A stretch of 64,000 bases of DNA from Pacificispira sp965223125 (GCA_965223125.1 OZ244984.1:2480001-2544000); one strand, 5' to 3'. Shown: positions 51,329 through 60,008, counted from the first letter of the stretch. Notes: generated by a model from the letters alone, not told the origin. Program-made: numbers and translations.

Positions 51329-53242
51329 CTAGCTGTTTTCTCCGTGATCCGACGGGTCCGGACTGATCTGTCCTTCACCATCCTCCACGGACCGGCGGAG
51401 CGCCGCCAATCGGGCGTCCCGCTTTTCCCATTCTTCGGGGCCGACCGCATCCATGGATGCCGGATCCCGTCCTGCCGTTCGATATTCCCCCAGCAAAGCG
51501 CCCTGTTGACGGATCAACAGGATATGCCCCAAAAGCGCCCGCGCCTCCGATATCGGGGCAGATCGCCTCGCCTGCGGCGCCAGGCTATAGACGTCCTGGC
51601 CGGTAACAGCAGACAAGGACGCTTCCGCCCCACCTGCGATCAAGTGGTGCGTAAGCGCCTCCGGGTCAAGCGTCTCGCCCGACACGGCATGCTTTTGAAG
51701 TCCGCCGCGCAGCTTGTCAAGGTCAGGATCGAAGACAAAGACATCCAGCACCTCATCGAACTCTGCAATCAGGTCCGGATGATTCACCAGCGTTGCCAGA
51801 ACGATCTCCTGCTGGCGACGGACCAGACGTTTAGAGGTGTCCTCCAGCATCCGCCGACCGAAGGGGGCTTCCGCCTGGGGGCCGCGTGCAGCGTCCCGCG
51901 TTGCCCGGAATTCCCGGATCGCCTGACGGCGGGTTTGTTTCAGCCGGTTCTGGCTGTGCTTCCGGTGCAACTGGAACAACATATCACGAAAGCTGCGCTG
52001 ATATTCGCGACGAACCAGTTCATCCCGGATTCCGGCAGCCTGCTTGAACAGATCCGCCTCCAGCCGGGCGCGGCGCTCCGGCGTGTCCAGACGCAGGCCC
52101 TCGGTTTCGGTTTCGAACAGGAACTGCGCCAGTGGATGGGCACCCCGCAGAACGTCGTTCATCTCCCGCGCACCGCCCGGTCCGCTCACCAGACTGTCTG
52201 GGTCTTCGCCTTCCGGCAGAAAGGCGAAGGACAGGCTCTTGCCCGGCTCCAGACCGGGCAGCGCCCGTTCCGCCGCCCGGATCGCCGCCTTCTGTCCCGC
52301 AACATCGCCGTCAAGGCACAGGGTCGGTTCATCCGCATGCCGCCAGAGTTCCGCGATCTGCTGTTCCGTGACCGCTGTTCCCAGCGGCGCGACGGCAGCG
52401 GTAAACCCGGCCTTCCACAGCGCGATGACATCCATATAGCCCTCGACCACCAGCAGCGGTTCGCCCTGACGGGCGGGTTCGCGGGCGCGGTCGAGATTGT
52501 AGAGCGTGCGGGATTTGTCGAAGAGCGGGGTTTCCGGGGAATTGATGTATTTCCCGACGCCGATGGCCTTGGCATCGCCCATGAAGCGCCCGCCGAAGGC
52601 TATGCCGCGGCCGCGTCGATCATTGATCGGGAACATGATGCGATTGCGAAACAGTGGATAGGGGCTGCGCCCGTCTTCCGGTTGACGGTACAGGCCCGCC
52701 TCGATCAGTTGTGGCATCTCGATCCCCTGCGCCTTGGCGGCGGTCAGCAGGGAGTCGCGGTCATCCGGGGCATAGCCAAGCTGGAAAGCCTCTATCGTCA
52801 TCTGGTCCAACCCGCGCCTGGCGAGATAGTCGCGGGCTTCGCGCCCCTCGGCACTTTCCAGCCGCCGCACATACCAGTCGCGGGCGAAGGCGACGACATC
52901 GCCCAGATCTTTGCGGCGTTCCTCGCGCTGACGTTCCTCGGGGGTGGATTTCGGCACCTCCATCCCGGCAAGGCCCGCAATCGTCTCCACCGCCTCGGGG
53001 AAGCTCTGGCCCTCGACCTGCATCAGCCAGGAGAAATGATCGCCATGTTCGCCCGTCGAGAAGCAGTGATAGAAGCCCTTGTCATCAACGACGTGAAAGG
53101 AGGGGGTTTTCTCGTTGGTGAAGGGCGAATTTCCCCACCAGTCGCCGCGTCCCTTCTGCTTCAGCGCAACCCGCCTGCCGACCAGTTGCGTCAGCGGGAC
53201 GCGGGCGCGGATTTCGTCGAGAAAGCTTTGCGGGAATGCCAT
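51329..53242 (-). CDS. dnaG: DNA primase with degenerate zinc-binding domain
   Basis: A 637-aa DnaG. The N-terminal zinc domain lacks most ligands: where CPFH...CxxC is usual, it reads WGNSPFTNEKTPSF and YHCFSTGEHGDHF, so only one Cys remains. The RNA polymerase domain (GYAPDDRDSLL, FGGRFMGDAKAIGVGKYINS) and Toprim domain (LLVVEGYMDVIALWKAG with Glu, LCLDGDVAGQKAA with Asp-x-Asp) look intact; the C-terminal DnaB-interaction region follows. Start at ATG 53242. It makes replication primers; the loss of zinc ligands is unusual but the rest is conserved. Confidence 0.93.
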   Translation of the reverse strand: MAFPQSFLDEIRARVPLTQLVGRRVALKQKGRGDWWGNSPFTNEKTPSFHVVDDKGFYHCFSTGEHGDHFSWLMQVEGQSFPEAVETIAGLAGMEVPKSTPEERQREERRKDLGDVVAFARDWYVRRLESAEGREARDYLARRGLDQMTIEAFQLGYAPDDRDSLLTAAKAQGIEMPQLIEAGLYRQPEDGRSPYPLFRNRIMFPINDRRGRGIAFGGRFMGDAKAIGVGKYINSPETPLFDKSRTLYNLDRAREPARQGEPLLVVEGYMDVIALWKAGFTAAVAPLGTAVTEQQIAELWRHADEPTLCLDGDVAGQKAAIRAAERALPGLEPGKSLSFAFLPEGEDPDSLVSGPGGAREMNDVLRGAHPLAQFLFETETEGLRLDTPERRARLEADLFKQAAGIRDELVRREYQRSFRDMLFQLHRKHSQNRLKQTRRQAIREFRATRDAARGPQAEAPFGRRMLEDTSKRLVRRQQEIVLATLVNHPDLIAEFDEVLDVFVFDPDLDKLRGGLQKHAVSGETLDPEALTHHLIAGGAEASLSAVTGQDVYSLAPQARRSAPISEARALLGHILLIRQQGALLGEYRTAGRDPASMDAVGPEEWEKRDARLAALRRSVEDGEGQISPDPSDHGENS

Positions 53243-53460
53243 CGTCTGGTCGGACCGTCTCTGATCATATCTGCGATTGGGCCGGGCCCTGTGAGCACCG
53301 GCAACGGGACAAGCAGGCGCGCGCACCAGACCGCGCCAATTGTTATTTATCATACCGCATCGGACCCGGATCGACCATCACCGATATCGTCATCCATTCG
53401 TAATAGGAAAGCGGGATAGTGCGCTGATCTGGGAACCTGGACTTAAAGGAGAGGGATGGC

Positions 53461-53748
53461 ATGGCTGTCTTCACGGCGCGGCTGATGGATGCGAATAGCG
53501 GGAATGAAGGCGTTTATGACTTCGAGGCCCCGGCAGATTTCATGACGCGAACCCCGGTTCGGATCGTGCGCCATTTTATGGAATTCATCGACAAGGACGT
53601 GCTGCCGACCCAGCATGTTGACTACGAGTTGAATGCCGCCCTGAAAAATGCGGAGCGCGGTATCGTGACGGCGATGGGAAACCTGCATTTCGAACACGGG
53701 GAAGATCCCGCACCATTCCTGCTGATGATCGCGGCCAGGGCGCAGTGA
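53461..53748 (+). CDS. Conserved small protein of unknown function
   Basis: A 95-aa protein, MAVFTARLMDANSGNEGVYD and so on, containing TPVRIVRHFMEFIDKDVLPT and HVDYELNAALKNAERGIVTA. It has no signal peptide or membrane helix. The ATG at 53461 follows AAAGGAGAGGGA, a strong ribosome binding site. It is divergent from dnaG. I do not recognise the family, but the clean start and regular composition support a real gene. Confidence 0.75.
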   Translation: MAVFTARLMDANSGNEGVYDFEAPADFMTRTPVRIVRHFMEFIDKDVLPTQHVDYELNAALKNAERGIVTAMGNLHFEHGEDPAPFLLMIAARAQ

Positions 53749-53908
53749 CGGGCGGTTTTCGGGGGATCGTCGCGATGCATCAAAATCCGTCCCTGCGACC
53801 GTTTTGCCATCTTGCCCGAACCGAACCCGCCAATTAAAGTGCGCCCCGCTTGCCGCCGGATACAGGATCATGGTTTCGGCTGTACTGTATCGGTCGGCAG
53901 GCATCGGT

Positions 53909-53984
53909 TGGGGCGTGGCGAAGCGGTTAACGCACCGGTTTTTGGTACCGGCATACCTAGGTTCGAATCCTAGCGCCCCAGCCA
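53909..53984 (+). tRNA. tRNA-Gln (anticodon TTG)
   Basis: A full cloverleaf of 76 bases including an encoded CCA. The acceptor stem is TGGGGCG with CGCCCCA; the anticodon stem CCGGT/ACCGG encloses the loop TTTTGGT with anticodon TTG at positions 34-36, read as Gln. The T arm contains GGTTCGAATCC. Immediately downstream the sequence changes to AT-rich mobile-element remnants, so it may be an integration hotspot. Confidence 0.93.
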
Positions 53985-54127
53985 ATTTTCTCTCAAGTAT
54001 TTCAATGCTCTAGGTGTCAGATTTACTTAAGAATGTCATTTTATAGCTAAGTTTGTCGCTGGCGATATCATTAAGTATAAATTTTGAACAACTTTATACA
54101 ATAATAACAATGCAGTAATCCGAGTAC

Positions 54128-54238
54128 CTAGGTGTTTAATCCTGGCATTTGATGGATTGGATTCAGTCTGAATCGTTCTGGCTCCGAAGTCCAGATTTTA
54201 CAGATGTATTCGTAGGGCGTGAGGCCCTTCAGGGTATG
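54128..54238 (-). pseudogene. IS481-family transposase C-terminal remnant
   Basis: On the reverse strand a short reading ends the way IS481 transposases do: TLKGLTPYEYICKIWTSEPE then RFRLNPIHQMPGLNT and stop at 54128-54130. A stop codon lies in frame just upstream of the HT residues, so only about 36 codons remain. No inverted repeat was found on either side. This is the leftmost fragment of a cluster of mobile-DNA debris after tRNA-Gln. Confidence 0.75.
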
Positions 54239-54853
54239 TCAGCCTCATTCGTGTTGCGTTTCGATTTGGTCAATTTGTTTGGGAATTTGGACAATATGTC
54301 CAAAATTTTTGCTCCAAAACTCCAACTATTTGATTCTATTGTATTTATATTTTGGCACATTAATTGCGATTTCTGGGGCAAGCGACCGCAGAGATGTAAG
54401 CGCGCCGTCCGGAAGTACGGTTCCGTAAATGTCGAAGTGACCGCTAAAGCTTTCGCAAAGATGCCCGCCGCTATGGAAGAACAACGGGAACGAAAGCATG
54501 GAAACACAAATCCGGGCATGTCCCGGCAGGGGAGGGTTAAGTATGCAGACTCCGCCCGGCGTCCGGGGATTTGTGCCTGCCCAGTGACCCAGGTCGGTGG
54601 GGTAGGGTTACGCCTGATGACAGTCAAAATTACAGATACAGACCAATCCCGCTAATCCGGTTGCGCTGGTGCTGCGTGGCAGACCGGTACGGATAAGTCG
54701 GGTGGTGGCTTTTGGGCGACTAGGCTGTCCGGGTGTCGATGGCCGTTTGCCAAACTGGCCGACGTTCTTGCGCGGGCATGTCGAAACAAAGGGTGAAATA
54801 GAAATTTCAACCGATCTGATAAGAAAAACCAACCAAGGGAGGAAGCAAGTGAA
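54239..54853. other. Intergenic debris, no recognisable gene
   Basis: 615 bases without a gene I can support. The left part (to about 54370) is AT-rich; the right part is G+C-rich and includes GGGGAGGGTTAAG-type sequence and small hairpins such as CCGTCCGGAAGTACGG near 54405. The 54149-54655 reading has no family character. It may be decayed mobile DNA. GGGAGGA at 54838-54844 looks like the ribosome binding site of the broken gene that follows. Confidence 0.4.
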
Positions 54854-55115
54854 ATAAGGAAACATAGAAACCTGGTTTTGAGCGTCGTCGCGGCAGCGGC
54901 TTCGATTTTCATGTTCACTCAAACCGTAAGCACCCAGGAATCGCAGTATTTCCCGGTCGCCAGCAGCCGTGTTGGTCCATATTCCGCCATGGGAACGGGC
55001 TACTACGGTGCCCAGATTGACTATATGAACCCAGATTGATTATATGAACTATGTCAACATGAACGGTGGCGTTAACGGCGTCATGCTTACATGCCAGGAA
55101 TGCAACCGCATGCCT
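54854..55115 (+). pseudogene. Broken HAAT-type amino-acid substrate-binding protein gene
   Basis: Residues read RKHRNLVLSVVAAAASIFMF (signal peptide) then QYFPVASSRVGPYSAMGTGY and YGAQIDYMN, continuing after a shift as NMNGGVNGVMLTCQECN; this is the N-terminus of a periplasmic branched-chain-amino-acid-type binding protein. Three lesions are visible: the start is ATA (54854) where ATG would be expected after GGGAGGA; a 19-base tandem duplication at 55012-55049 shifts the frame and creates a TGA at 55037; and the reading is cut at about 55110 by an IS630 fragment. Confidence 0.75.
55012..55049. repeat. 19-base tandem duplication inside the broken gene
   Basis: CCAGATTGACTATATGAAC (55012-55030) is followed directly by CCAGATTGATTATATGAAC (55031-55049). 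They differ at one base. Because 19 is not a multiple of three, the duplication breaks the frame; removing one copy restores DYMNYVNMNGG. Confidence 0.9.
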
Positions 55116-55116
55116 C

Positions 55117-55328
55117 CATGGGATCGGCGCCAACTTCCTCTTCTTGCCGCCCTACAGCCCAGACCTGAACCCCATAGAAAAGGCCTTCGCCAAACTCAAG
55201 ACCCTGATCCGAAAAGCCGCCGCCAAAGTTACGACGAGCTATGGCGCGCCATCGAACAAGTCTGCGACCTGTATTCCGAGCAAGAAAGCGCCAACTATTT
55301 CAAAGCATGCGGATATGAAACCAAATAA
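55117..55328 (+). pseudogene. IS630-family transposase C-terminal remnant, frameshifted
   Basis: The reading contains the DDE C-terminal hallmark LPPYSPDLNPIEKAFAKLK followed by TLIRKAAAKV; the frame then shifts near 55228 and continues as YDELWRAIEQVCDLYSEQES and FKACGYETK to the stop at 55328. The N-terminal two thirds are missing, the left junction lying inside the broken binding-protein gene. The element is inactive. Confidence 0.85.
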
Positions 55329-55355
55329 ACGCAACATGCTCTAGATGATCTTGAA

Positions 55356-56924
55356 TCACTCCCACTCAATCGTTCCCGGCGGCTTCGAGGTCACGTCGTA
55401 GACGACGCGGTTGATGCCGCGGACTTCGTTGATGATGCGGGTGGCGACGCGGCTGAGGAAGGCGTGTTCGAACGGGTAGCTGTCGGCGGTCATGCCGTCG
55501 GTGGAGGTAACGGCGCGCAACCCGCAGACATGGTCATAGGTGCGCGCATCGCCCATCACGCCGACGGTCTTGACCGGCAGCAGCACGGCGAATGCCTGCC
55601 AGATCGCGTCATACAGGCCCGCATTGCGGATTTCTTCCAGATAGATCGCGTCGGCCTTGCGCAGGATATCTGCCTTTTCCCTGTCCACCGGACCGGGGAT
55701 GCGGATGGCGAGGCCGGGGCCGGGGAAGGGGTGGCGACCGATCATGCTCTGCGGCAGGCCCAGTTCCAGGCCGAGCGCGCGGACCTCATCCTTGAATAAT
55801 TCACGCAGTGGCTCGACCAGTTTCATGTTCATCCGTTCGGGCAGGCCGCCGACATTGTGGTGCGACTTGATCGTCACCGACGGCCCCCCGGCAAAGGAGA
55901 CGCTTTCGATCACATCGGGATAGAGTGTGCCCTGGGCCAGGAAATCGGCGCCACCGACCTTCTTCGCCTCTTCCTCGAAGACATCGATGAACAGGCCGCC
56001 AATGATCTTGCGCTTGCGCTCCGGGTCGTCGACCCCGGCCAGTTTGCCGAGGAACAGATCGGCCGCATCGCGATGTACCAGCGGGATGTTGTAATGGTCG
56101 CGGAACAGGCTCACCACCTGATCGGATTCGCCCTGACGCATCAGCCCGTGATCGACATAGATGCAGGTCAGTCGCTCGCCGATGGCCTCATGGATCAGCA
56201 CGGCGACGACGGAACTATCGACCCCGCCAGACAGGCCGCAGATCACCCGACCCGTTTCGCCGACCTGACGGCGAACGCTTTCAATCGCCTGTTCCTTGAA
56301 GGCGGCCATCGTCCAGTCGCCGGTGCAGCCACAAACCGAATGGACAAAATTCGACAGCAGCTTGTGGCCATCGGCAGTATGAACCACTTCCGGATGGAAC
56401 ATTACGCCATAGAACTTGCGGGTTTCATCGGCAAAGATCGCAAAGGGTGCCCCCTCGCTGCGCGCCACGACCTTGAAGCCTTCCGGAATCTCGATCACTC
56501 GATCACCATGGCTCATCCAGACCGTGGGCGTATCACCCGGCCGCCAAAGGCCATCATACAGGCTGCAAGGCTCCAGCACGTCCAGCGCCGCACGGCCAAA
56601 TTCATGATGGTCCGACGTACTGACCACACCGCCCAGTTGATGGCACAGGGCCTGCTGACCATAGCAAATACCTAGTATCGGCAGGCCCAGATCAAACACC
56701 ATCTGGGGCGCACGGGGCGTATCGGAATGTGTCACACTGGCCGGACCACCACTGAGGATGATCCCTTTGGGTGAAAAGGCGCGGATTTCAGCTTCCGTGA
56801 TACTGTTAAAAGGATGAACCTCGGAATAGACCCCGGCCTCGCGCACACGCCGGGCGATCAACTGGGTCACCTGACTGCCGAAATCGAGAATCAGGATGCG
56901 GTCGGCGGCGACGATGTCTGGCAT
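55356..56924 (-). CDS. guaA: GMP synthase (glutamine-hydrolysing)
   Basis: A 522-aa GuaA. The N-terminal class I amidotransferase domain (LILDFGSQVTQLIARRVREA, catalytic Cys in LGICYGQQALCHQLGG, His in FHPEVVHTADG) is followed by the ATP pyrophosphatase domain (CGLSGGVDSSVVAVLIHEA) and the C-terminal dimerisation domain ending NRVVYDVTSKPPGTIEWE. It converts XMP to GMP. Start at ATG 56924; the reading to 57041 is rejected as it adds an unrelated Arg-rich extension. Confidence 0.97.
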   Translation of the reverse strand: MPDIVAADRILILDFGSQVTQLIARRVREAGVYSEVHPFNSITEAEIRAFSPKGIILSGGPASVTHSDTPRAPQMVFDLGLPILGICYGQQALCHQLGGVVSTSDHHEFGRAALDVLEPCSLYDGLWRPGDTPTVWMSHGDRVIEIPEGFKVVARSEGAPFAIFADETRKFYGVMFHPEVVHTADGHKLLSNFVHSVCGCTGDWTMAAFKEQAIESVRRQVGETGRVICGLSGGVDSSVVAVLIHEAIGERLTCIYVDHGLMRQGESDQVVSLFRDHYNIPLVHRDAADLFLGKLAGVDDPERKRKIIGGLFIDVFEEEAKKVGGADFLAQGTLYPDVIESVSFAGGPSVTIKSHHNVGGLPERMNMKLVEPLRELFKDEVRALGLELGLPQSMIGRHPFPGPGLAIRIPGPVDREKADILRKADAIYLEEIRNAGLYDAIWQAFAVLLPVKTVGVMGDARTYDHVCGLRAVTSTDGMTADSYPFEHAFLSRVATRIINEVRGINRVVYDVTSKPPGTIEWE

Positions 56925-57153
56925 GGCAGTTTGATCTTCCCTGATAGGATCCCGCCCCCGATGAAAAAGGGGCGTTGCGGATCGTCCCGGCGCGGATGAG
57001 CGTTGTCTAGCGCGATTCAAACGCCGGAACAAGGCGGACAAGTGCCGGAACCAACGCGGCAGGGGGATTGTCCTGCTGCAGCCCTTGTCTGGTGCGAATT
57101 CCGATCAAACTGTATGATACGAACGATAACGGGACGGGAAGAGGAGGAATCCG

Positions 57154-58125
57154 ATGTTTTGCAGACAAACAGCTTTTGCGGCGCTGATCGGTGGCATGGT
57201 GATGGCGGCGGGCGGCATGGCGCAGGCGGCAGAGGTCCGGATCACACCGCTGGGCAGTCATGATGGAGAGTTCTGCGTCTTTGACCGGGCGATGCTGTTC
57301 GAGGATCCGGACGGCACACGGATTCTTTATGATGTCGGGCGCACCGTCGCCGGGGCGGAGGATCCCCGGATCGGCAAGGTCGATGTCATGCTGGTCAGCC
57401 ATATGCATGGCGATCATGTCGGGGACCGTCATATTCCAGGGGTCAATATGGGTGAGTGCGGCAAGCCGGATATCTCCGTCGCCGTCGCGCCGAATACTAA
57501 TACCGTCAATATCGCGCTGGACAGTGGGGCGACAATTATCACCGGCAGCGAAATGCCGAGCTTCTTCGGCAACAAGCTGAAGGCCCTGGGCGGCGATTCG
57601 GCGAAATCGCAACTGGTGCGCTTTGGCGGATCCCGAATGGTGAACGGAGTTTCCGTGACGACGGTTCCCGCCGTGCATTCGAACGGGATCAACGGGGCTT
57701 TCATCAACGGGTTGCTGGGAGAACTGCTGACCGGATCGGGCCTGACCGCCTACGCCGGACCGCCGACTGGTTATGTCCTGACCTTCAGCAACGGACTTGT
57801 CGTCTATCTTTCCGGTGATACCGGCGTGACGGCGGAACAGAAGACCGTGGTTGCTGACCAGTATGGCGCGGAACTGGTGGTGATGAATATCGGCGATACC
57901 TTCACCACCGGCCCGACCGAGGCTGCTTATGTGATCAATGATCTGATTAGGCCGAAATCGGTCATTCCGTCCCATGCCAATGAACCGGCGACGGAAGGCG
58001 GGGTGGTGCGTGCGGGAACCCGGACGGAAACCTTCATCAAGGCTTTGTCGGTACCGGCGCATTTGCCGCTGAGCGGTCGCACTATGACCTTTGACGGGGA
58101 TGGTGCCTGTCAATCGGGCTGCTAG
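57154..58125 (+). CDS. Secreted MBL-fold metallo-hydrolase
   Basis: A 323-aa protein with a signal peptide (cleavage after GGMAQA near residue 25) and a metallo-beta-lactamase fold: LVSHMHGDHVGD metal site, then PAVHSNGINGAF, YLSGDTGVTAEQK and SHANEPATEGG. Spacing and the YLSGDT motif resemble UlaG-like or quorum-quenching hydrolases rather than true beta-lactamases. Divergent from guaA across 229 bases. Exported to the periplasm; substrate unknown. Confidence 0.87.
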   Translation: MFCRQTAFAALIGGMVMAAGGMAQAAEVRITPLGSHDGEFCVFDRAMLFEDPDGTRILYDVGRTVAGAEDPRIGKVDVMLVSHMHGDHVGDRHIPGVNMGECGKPDISVAVAPNTNTVNIALDSGATIITGSEMPSFFGNKLKALGGDSAKSQLVRFGGSRMVNGVSVTTVPAVHSNGINGAFINGLLGELLTGSGLTAYAGPPTGYVLTFSNGLVVYLSGDTGVTAEQKTVVADQYGAELVVMNIGDTFTTGPTEAAYVINDLIRPKSVIPSHANEPATEGGVVRAGTRTETFIKALSVPAHLPLSGRTMTFDGDGACQSGC

Positions 58126-58127
58126 GC

Positions 58128-58538
58128 ATGGTGGTACCGAAATCGGATTCAGCGAAGGTTGAACAACTGCCGGAAACGCTCTGGATCGAGCATGATCTCT
58201 ATCGGTTGTTTACCGCACCTCTTTCTGTCTGGCTGCGGCAGGCGGGCGGCAGGCCGTTCGAATGCCGCAGCCCGGCCTGTCTGAGGGGCTATGTCGGGCG
58301 TTGGGAAATCCGTGACGGGGGATTGTGGCTGATTGACATGCATGGCTGGATCGACGGTCGCATCACACGGGTGCCGCATCTGTTTGACGGGCGACAGGAT
58401 GTCCTTGCCGACTGGTTCAGTGGCATGCTGATCTTCGAGCCGAGTGCCGAAACGGTAAAGGAGGGCACACAGGCCCTCCTTCAGCGCGTCTATGTCGAGA
58501 ACGGGATGCTGTCATCCAGCAGGCCCGGTCCCGTTTAG
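58128..58538 (+). CDS. Hypothetical protein, 136 aa
   Basis: A soluble protein containing CRSPACLRGYVGRWEIRDGG, LWLIDMHGWIDGRITRVPHL and QDVLADWFSGMLIFEPSAE. The W-x-I-x-x-x-x-L-x-L pattern recurs in proteins of unknown function seen in diverse bacteria. It begins two bases after the MBL-fold gene stop, so the two are likely co-transcribed. No signal peptide. Confidence 0.7.
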   Translation: MVVPKSDSAKVEQLPETLWIEHDLYRLFTAPLSVWLRQAGGRPFECRSPACLRGYVGRWEIRDGGLWLIDMHGWIDGRITRVPHLFDGRQDVLADWFSGMLIFEPSAETVKEGTQALLQRVYVENGMLSSSRPGPV

Positions 58539-58549
58539 AACAGATCAGT

Positions 58550-59080
58550 TTAAGCGGCTTTCGCTTCCGCGCTGGTCAGATAGCCCAGCATGGTATCGAC
58601 GTCGCTGACTTCGAACGGGTCGCCCGGCTTCTGGGCTTCAACGAACATCTTTTCGATGACGCCGTCTTTCACGACCATCGAATAGCGCCAGGAGCGCGGA
58701 CCGAAGCCGAGGTTCTTCTTGTCGACCAGCAGACCCATCTTGTCGCTGAATTCGCCATTGCCGTCCGGGATGACCTTCAACTCGCCATCAACGCCCTGGT
58801 CTTTCGCCCAGGCATTCATCACGAAGCTGTCATTGACCGACAGGCAATAGATGTCATCAATGCCCTGCGCTTTCACTTCGGCTGATTTGATCATGTAACC
58901 AGGCAGATGGGTGGAGGAGCAGGTCGGGGTAAACGCACCCGGCAGGGCGAAGATAACGACGCGCTTGCCAGCGAACAGATCGGCCGTCGTCACATCCTTC
59001 CAATCACCGTTTTCACGGGTGCGAAAAGTCACGTCCGGCACGGTTTCGCCGATTTTTTTCACATTGGACAGTTCAGTCAT
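58550..59080 (-). CDS. Peroxiredoxin (Prx5-type)
   Basis: A 176-aa thioredoxin-fold peroxidase. The peroxidatic Cys is residue 54 in LPGAFTPTCSSTHLPGY, as in Prx5/AhpE-like atypical or 1-Cys enzymes reduced through glutathione or glutaredoxin. VNDSFVMNAWAKDQG and LGFGPRSWRYSMVVKDG are typical of this class. The start at 59080 follows a GGAGGG sequence. It detoxifies hydroperoxides. An IS1595-type element lies 185 bases upstream of its start. Confidence 0.92.
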   Translation of the reverse strand: MTELSNVKKIGETVPDVTFRTRENGDWKDVTTADLFAGKRVVIFALPGAFTPTCSSTHLPGYMIKSAEVKAQGIDDIYCLSVNDSFVMNAWAKDQGVDGELKVIPDGNGEFSDKMGLLVDKKNLGFGPRSWRYSMVVKDGVIEKMFVEAQKPGDPFEVSDVDTMLGYLTSAEAKAA

Positions 59081-59257
59081 GGGGTACCCTCCTGTTTACG
59101 GTTTCAGTTTCCGGGAAGCATGGATAGCAACCCCAGATGAGATGAAATTCGTTCCATATCATTGGTTTCCCGATTTTACTGGAACGCATTTAATGAGCGG
59201 TTAGCAGAAATATAAGTGTTCTTTAGAATTATTCAAACAGAAAATGGTGCAATGCAA

Positions 59258-59265
59258 AAAATTTT
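59258..59265. repeat. Target-site duplication, left copy
   Basis: AAAATTTT directly abuts the left inverted repeat of the IS1595-family element and is repeated at 59984-59991. Eight bases is the usual IS1595 duplication. It is palindromic, so with the inverted repeats it looks like a 26-base perfect inverted repeat. Confidence 0.9.
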
Positions 59266-59983
59266 GGGGCTGTCCCAGATAACCCGGTTTGGGGGTTATC
59301 ATGGGGTCCATGCGCAAGAGCCGTCTGAGTCACTACAAGCAGGATCGTTTGATCGAGCATTTTGTCGCCGGGACGACGGCTCGTACGGCAGCTTGTCTTT
59401 GTGGCGTGAACCGCAAGACAGCGGCGTTCTATTATCATCGGTTGCGCGAGGTCATCGCCTATGAGCTTGAGGCCGAAAGCGAGGCGATGTTCGGTGGCGA
59501 GATCGAGGTGGACGAAAGCTATTTCGGCGGCAAGAGAAAGGGCAAGAGAGGTCGTGGTGCGCCGGGGAAAGTCCCGGTTTTCGGGCTTCTCAAGCGTGGC
59601 GGGAAGGTTTATACGAAGATCATTCCCGATGCTTCCGGCGCTACTCTGTTGCCGATTATTGAGGGCAAGGTCATCCCCGACAGCATCGTCTATTCCGACT
59701 GCTGGAAGGGCTACAACGCGCTCGACGTCTCCGACTTCAAACACTTTCGGATCAATCACTCGGAGCTGTTCGCCGACAAGCGGAACCACATTAACGGGAT
59801 CGAGAATTTCTGGAACCAGGCCAAGCGTCACATGCGTAAATTCAACGGTGTCCCGAAGGCCCATTTCGGTCTATTTTTGAAGGAGTGCGAGTGGCGGTTC
59901 AACAACAGCGATCCGTCAGATCAATTAGCTCAACTCAGACAATGGGTTAAGCGTCAGCTCAGGTAGTTATCTGGGACAGCCCC
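59266..59983 (+). mobile_element. Intact IS1595-family insertion sequence, 718 bp
   Basis: Perfect 18-base terminal inverted repeats, GGGGCTGTCCCAGATAAC (59266-59283) and its complement (59966-59983), enclose one transposase gene. Both ends are flanked by AAAATTTT. Nothing else is carried. The perfect ends, perfect duplications and open transposase frame suggest recent, probably functional insertion between the peroxiredoxin and argE-like genes. Confidence 0.95.
59301..59966 (+). CDS. IS1595-family transposase
   Basis: A 221-aa transposase with an N-terminal zinc/helix region (LSHYKQDRLIEHFVAGTTAR) and a DDE-type catalytic core: EIEVDESYFGGKRKGKRGRG (first Asp and Glu), IVYSDCWKGYNAL (second Asp) and NHINGIENFWNQAKRHMRKF (final region, with Asn/Glu as in IS1595). 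Start at ATG 59301; TTG at 59289 is an alternative. The stop TAG overlaps the right inverted repeat by one base. Frame intact. Confidence 0.92.
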   Translation: MGSMRKSRLSHYKQDRLIEHFVAGTTARTAACLCGVNRKTAAFYYHRLREVIAYELEAESEAMFGGEIEVDESYFGGKRKGKRGRGAPGKVPVFGLLKRGGKVYTKIIPDASGATLLPIIEGKVIPDSIVYSDCWKGYNALDVSDFKHFRINHSELFADKRNHINGIENFWNQAKRHMRKFNGVPKAHFGLFLKECEWRFNNSDPSDQLAQLRQWVKRQLR

Positions 59984-59991
59984 AAAATTTT
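59984..59991. repeat. Target-site duplication, right copy
   Basis: AAAATTTT directly after the right inverted repeat, matching 59258-59265. Removing the element and one copy would reconstruct the original site between the peroxiredoxin promoter and the argE-like gene stop. Confidence 0.9.
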
Positions 59992-60008
59992 AATTGTGGA
60001 GGGATCAG

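Noticed and set aside
49656..51332. 558-codon forward reading opposite rpoD
   Set aside because: rpoD is certain on the reverse strand; the forward reading has no recognisable motif.
51344..53419. 691-codon forward reading opposite dnaG
   Set aside because: Long only because of high G+C; dnaG motifs are unambiguous on the other strand.
54149..54655. 168-codon forward reading after tRNA-Gln
   Set aside because: Lies across the reverse-strand IS481 remnant and mixed-composition debris; no domain recognised.
54390..54700. Possible group II intron or structured RNA fragment
   Set aside because: Some small hairpins are visible but no domain V-like element or conserved ends could be identified by eye.
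55012..55049. Short direct repeats as the start of a CRISPR array
   Set aside because: Only two adjacent copies without spacers; a simple tandem duplication in a pseudogene. No CRISPR array was seen anywhere in the window.
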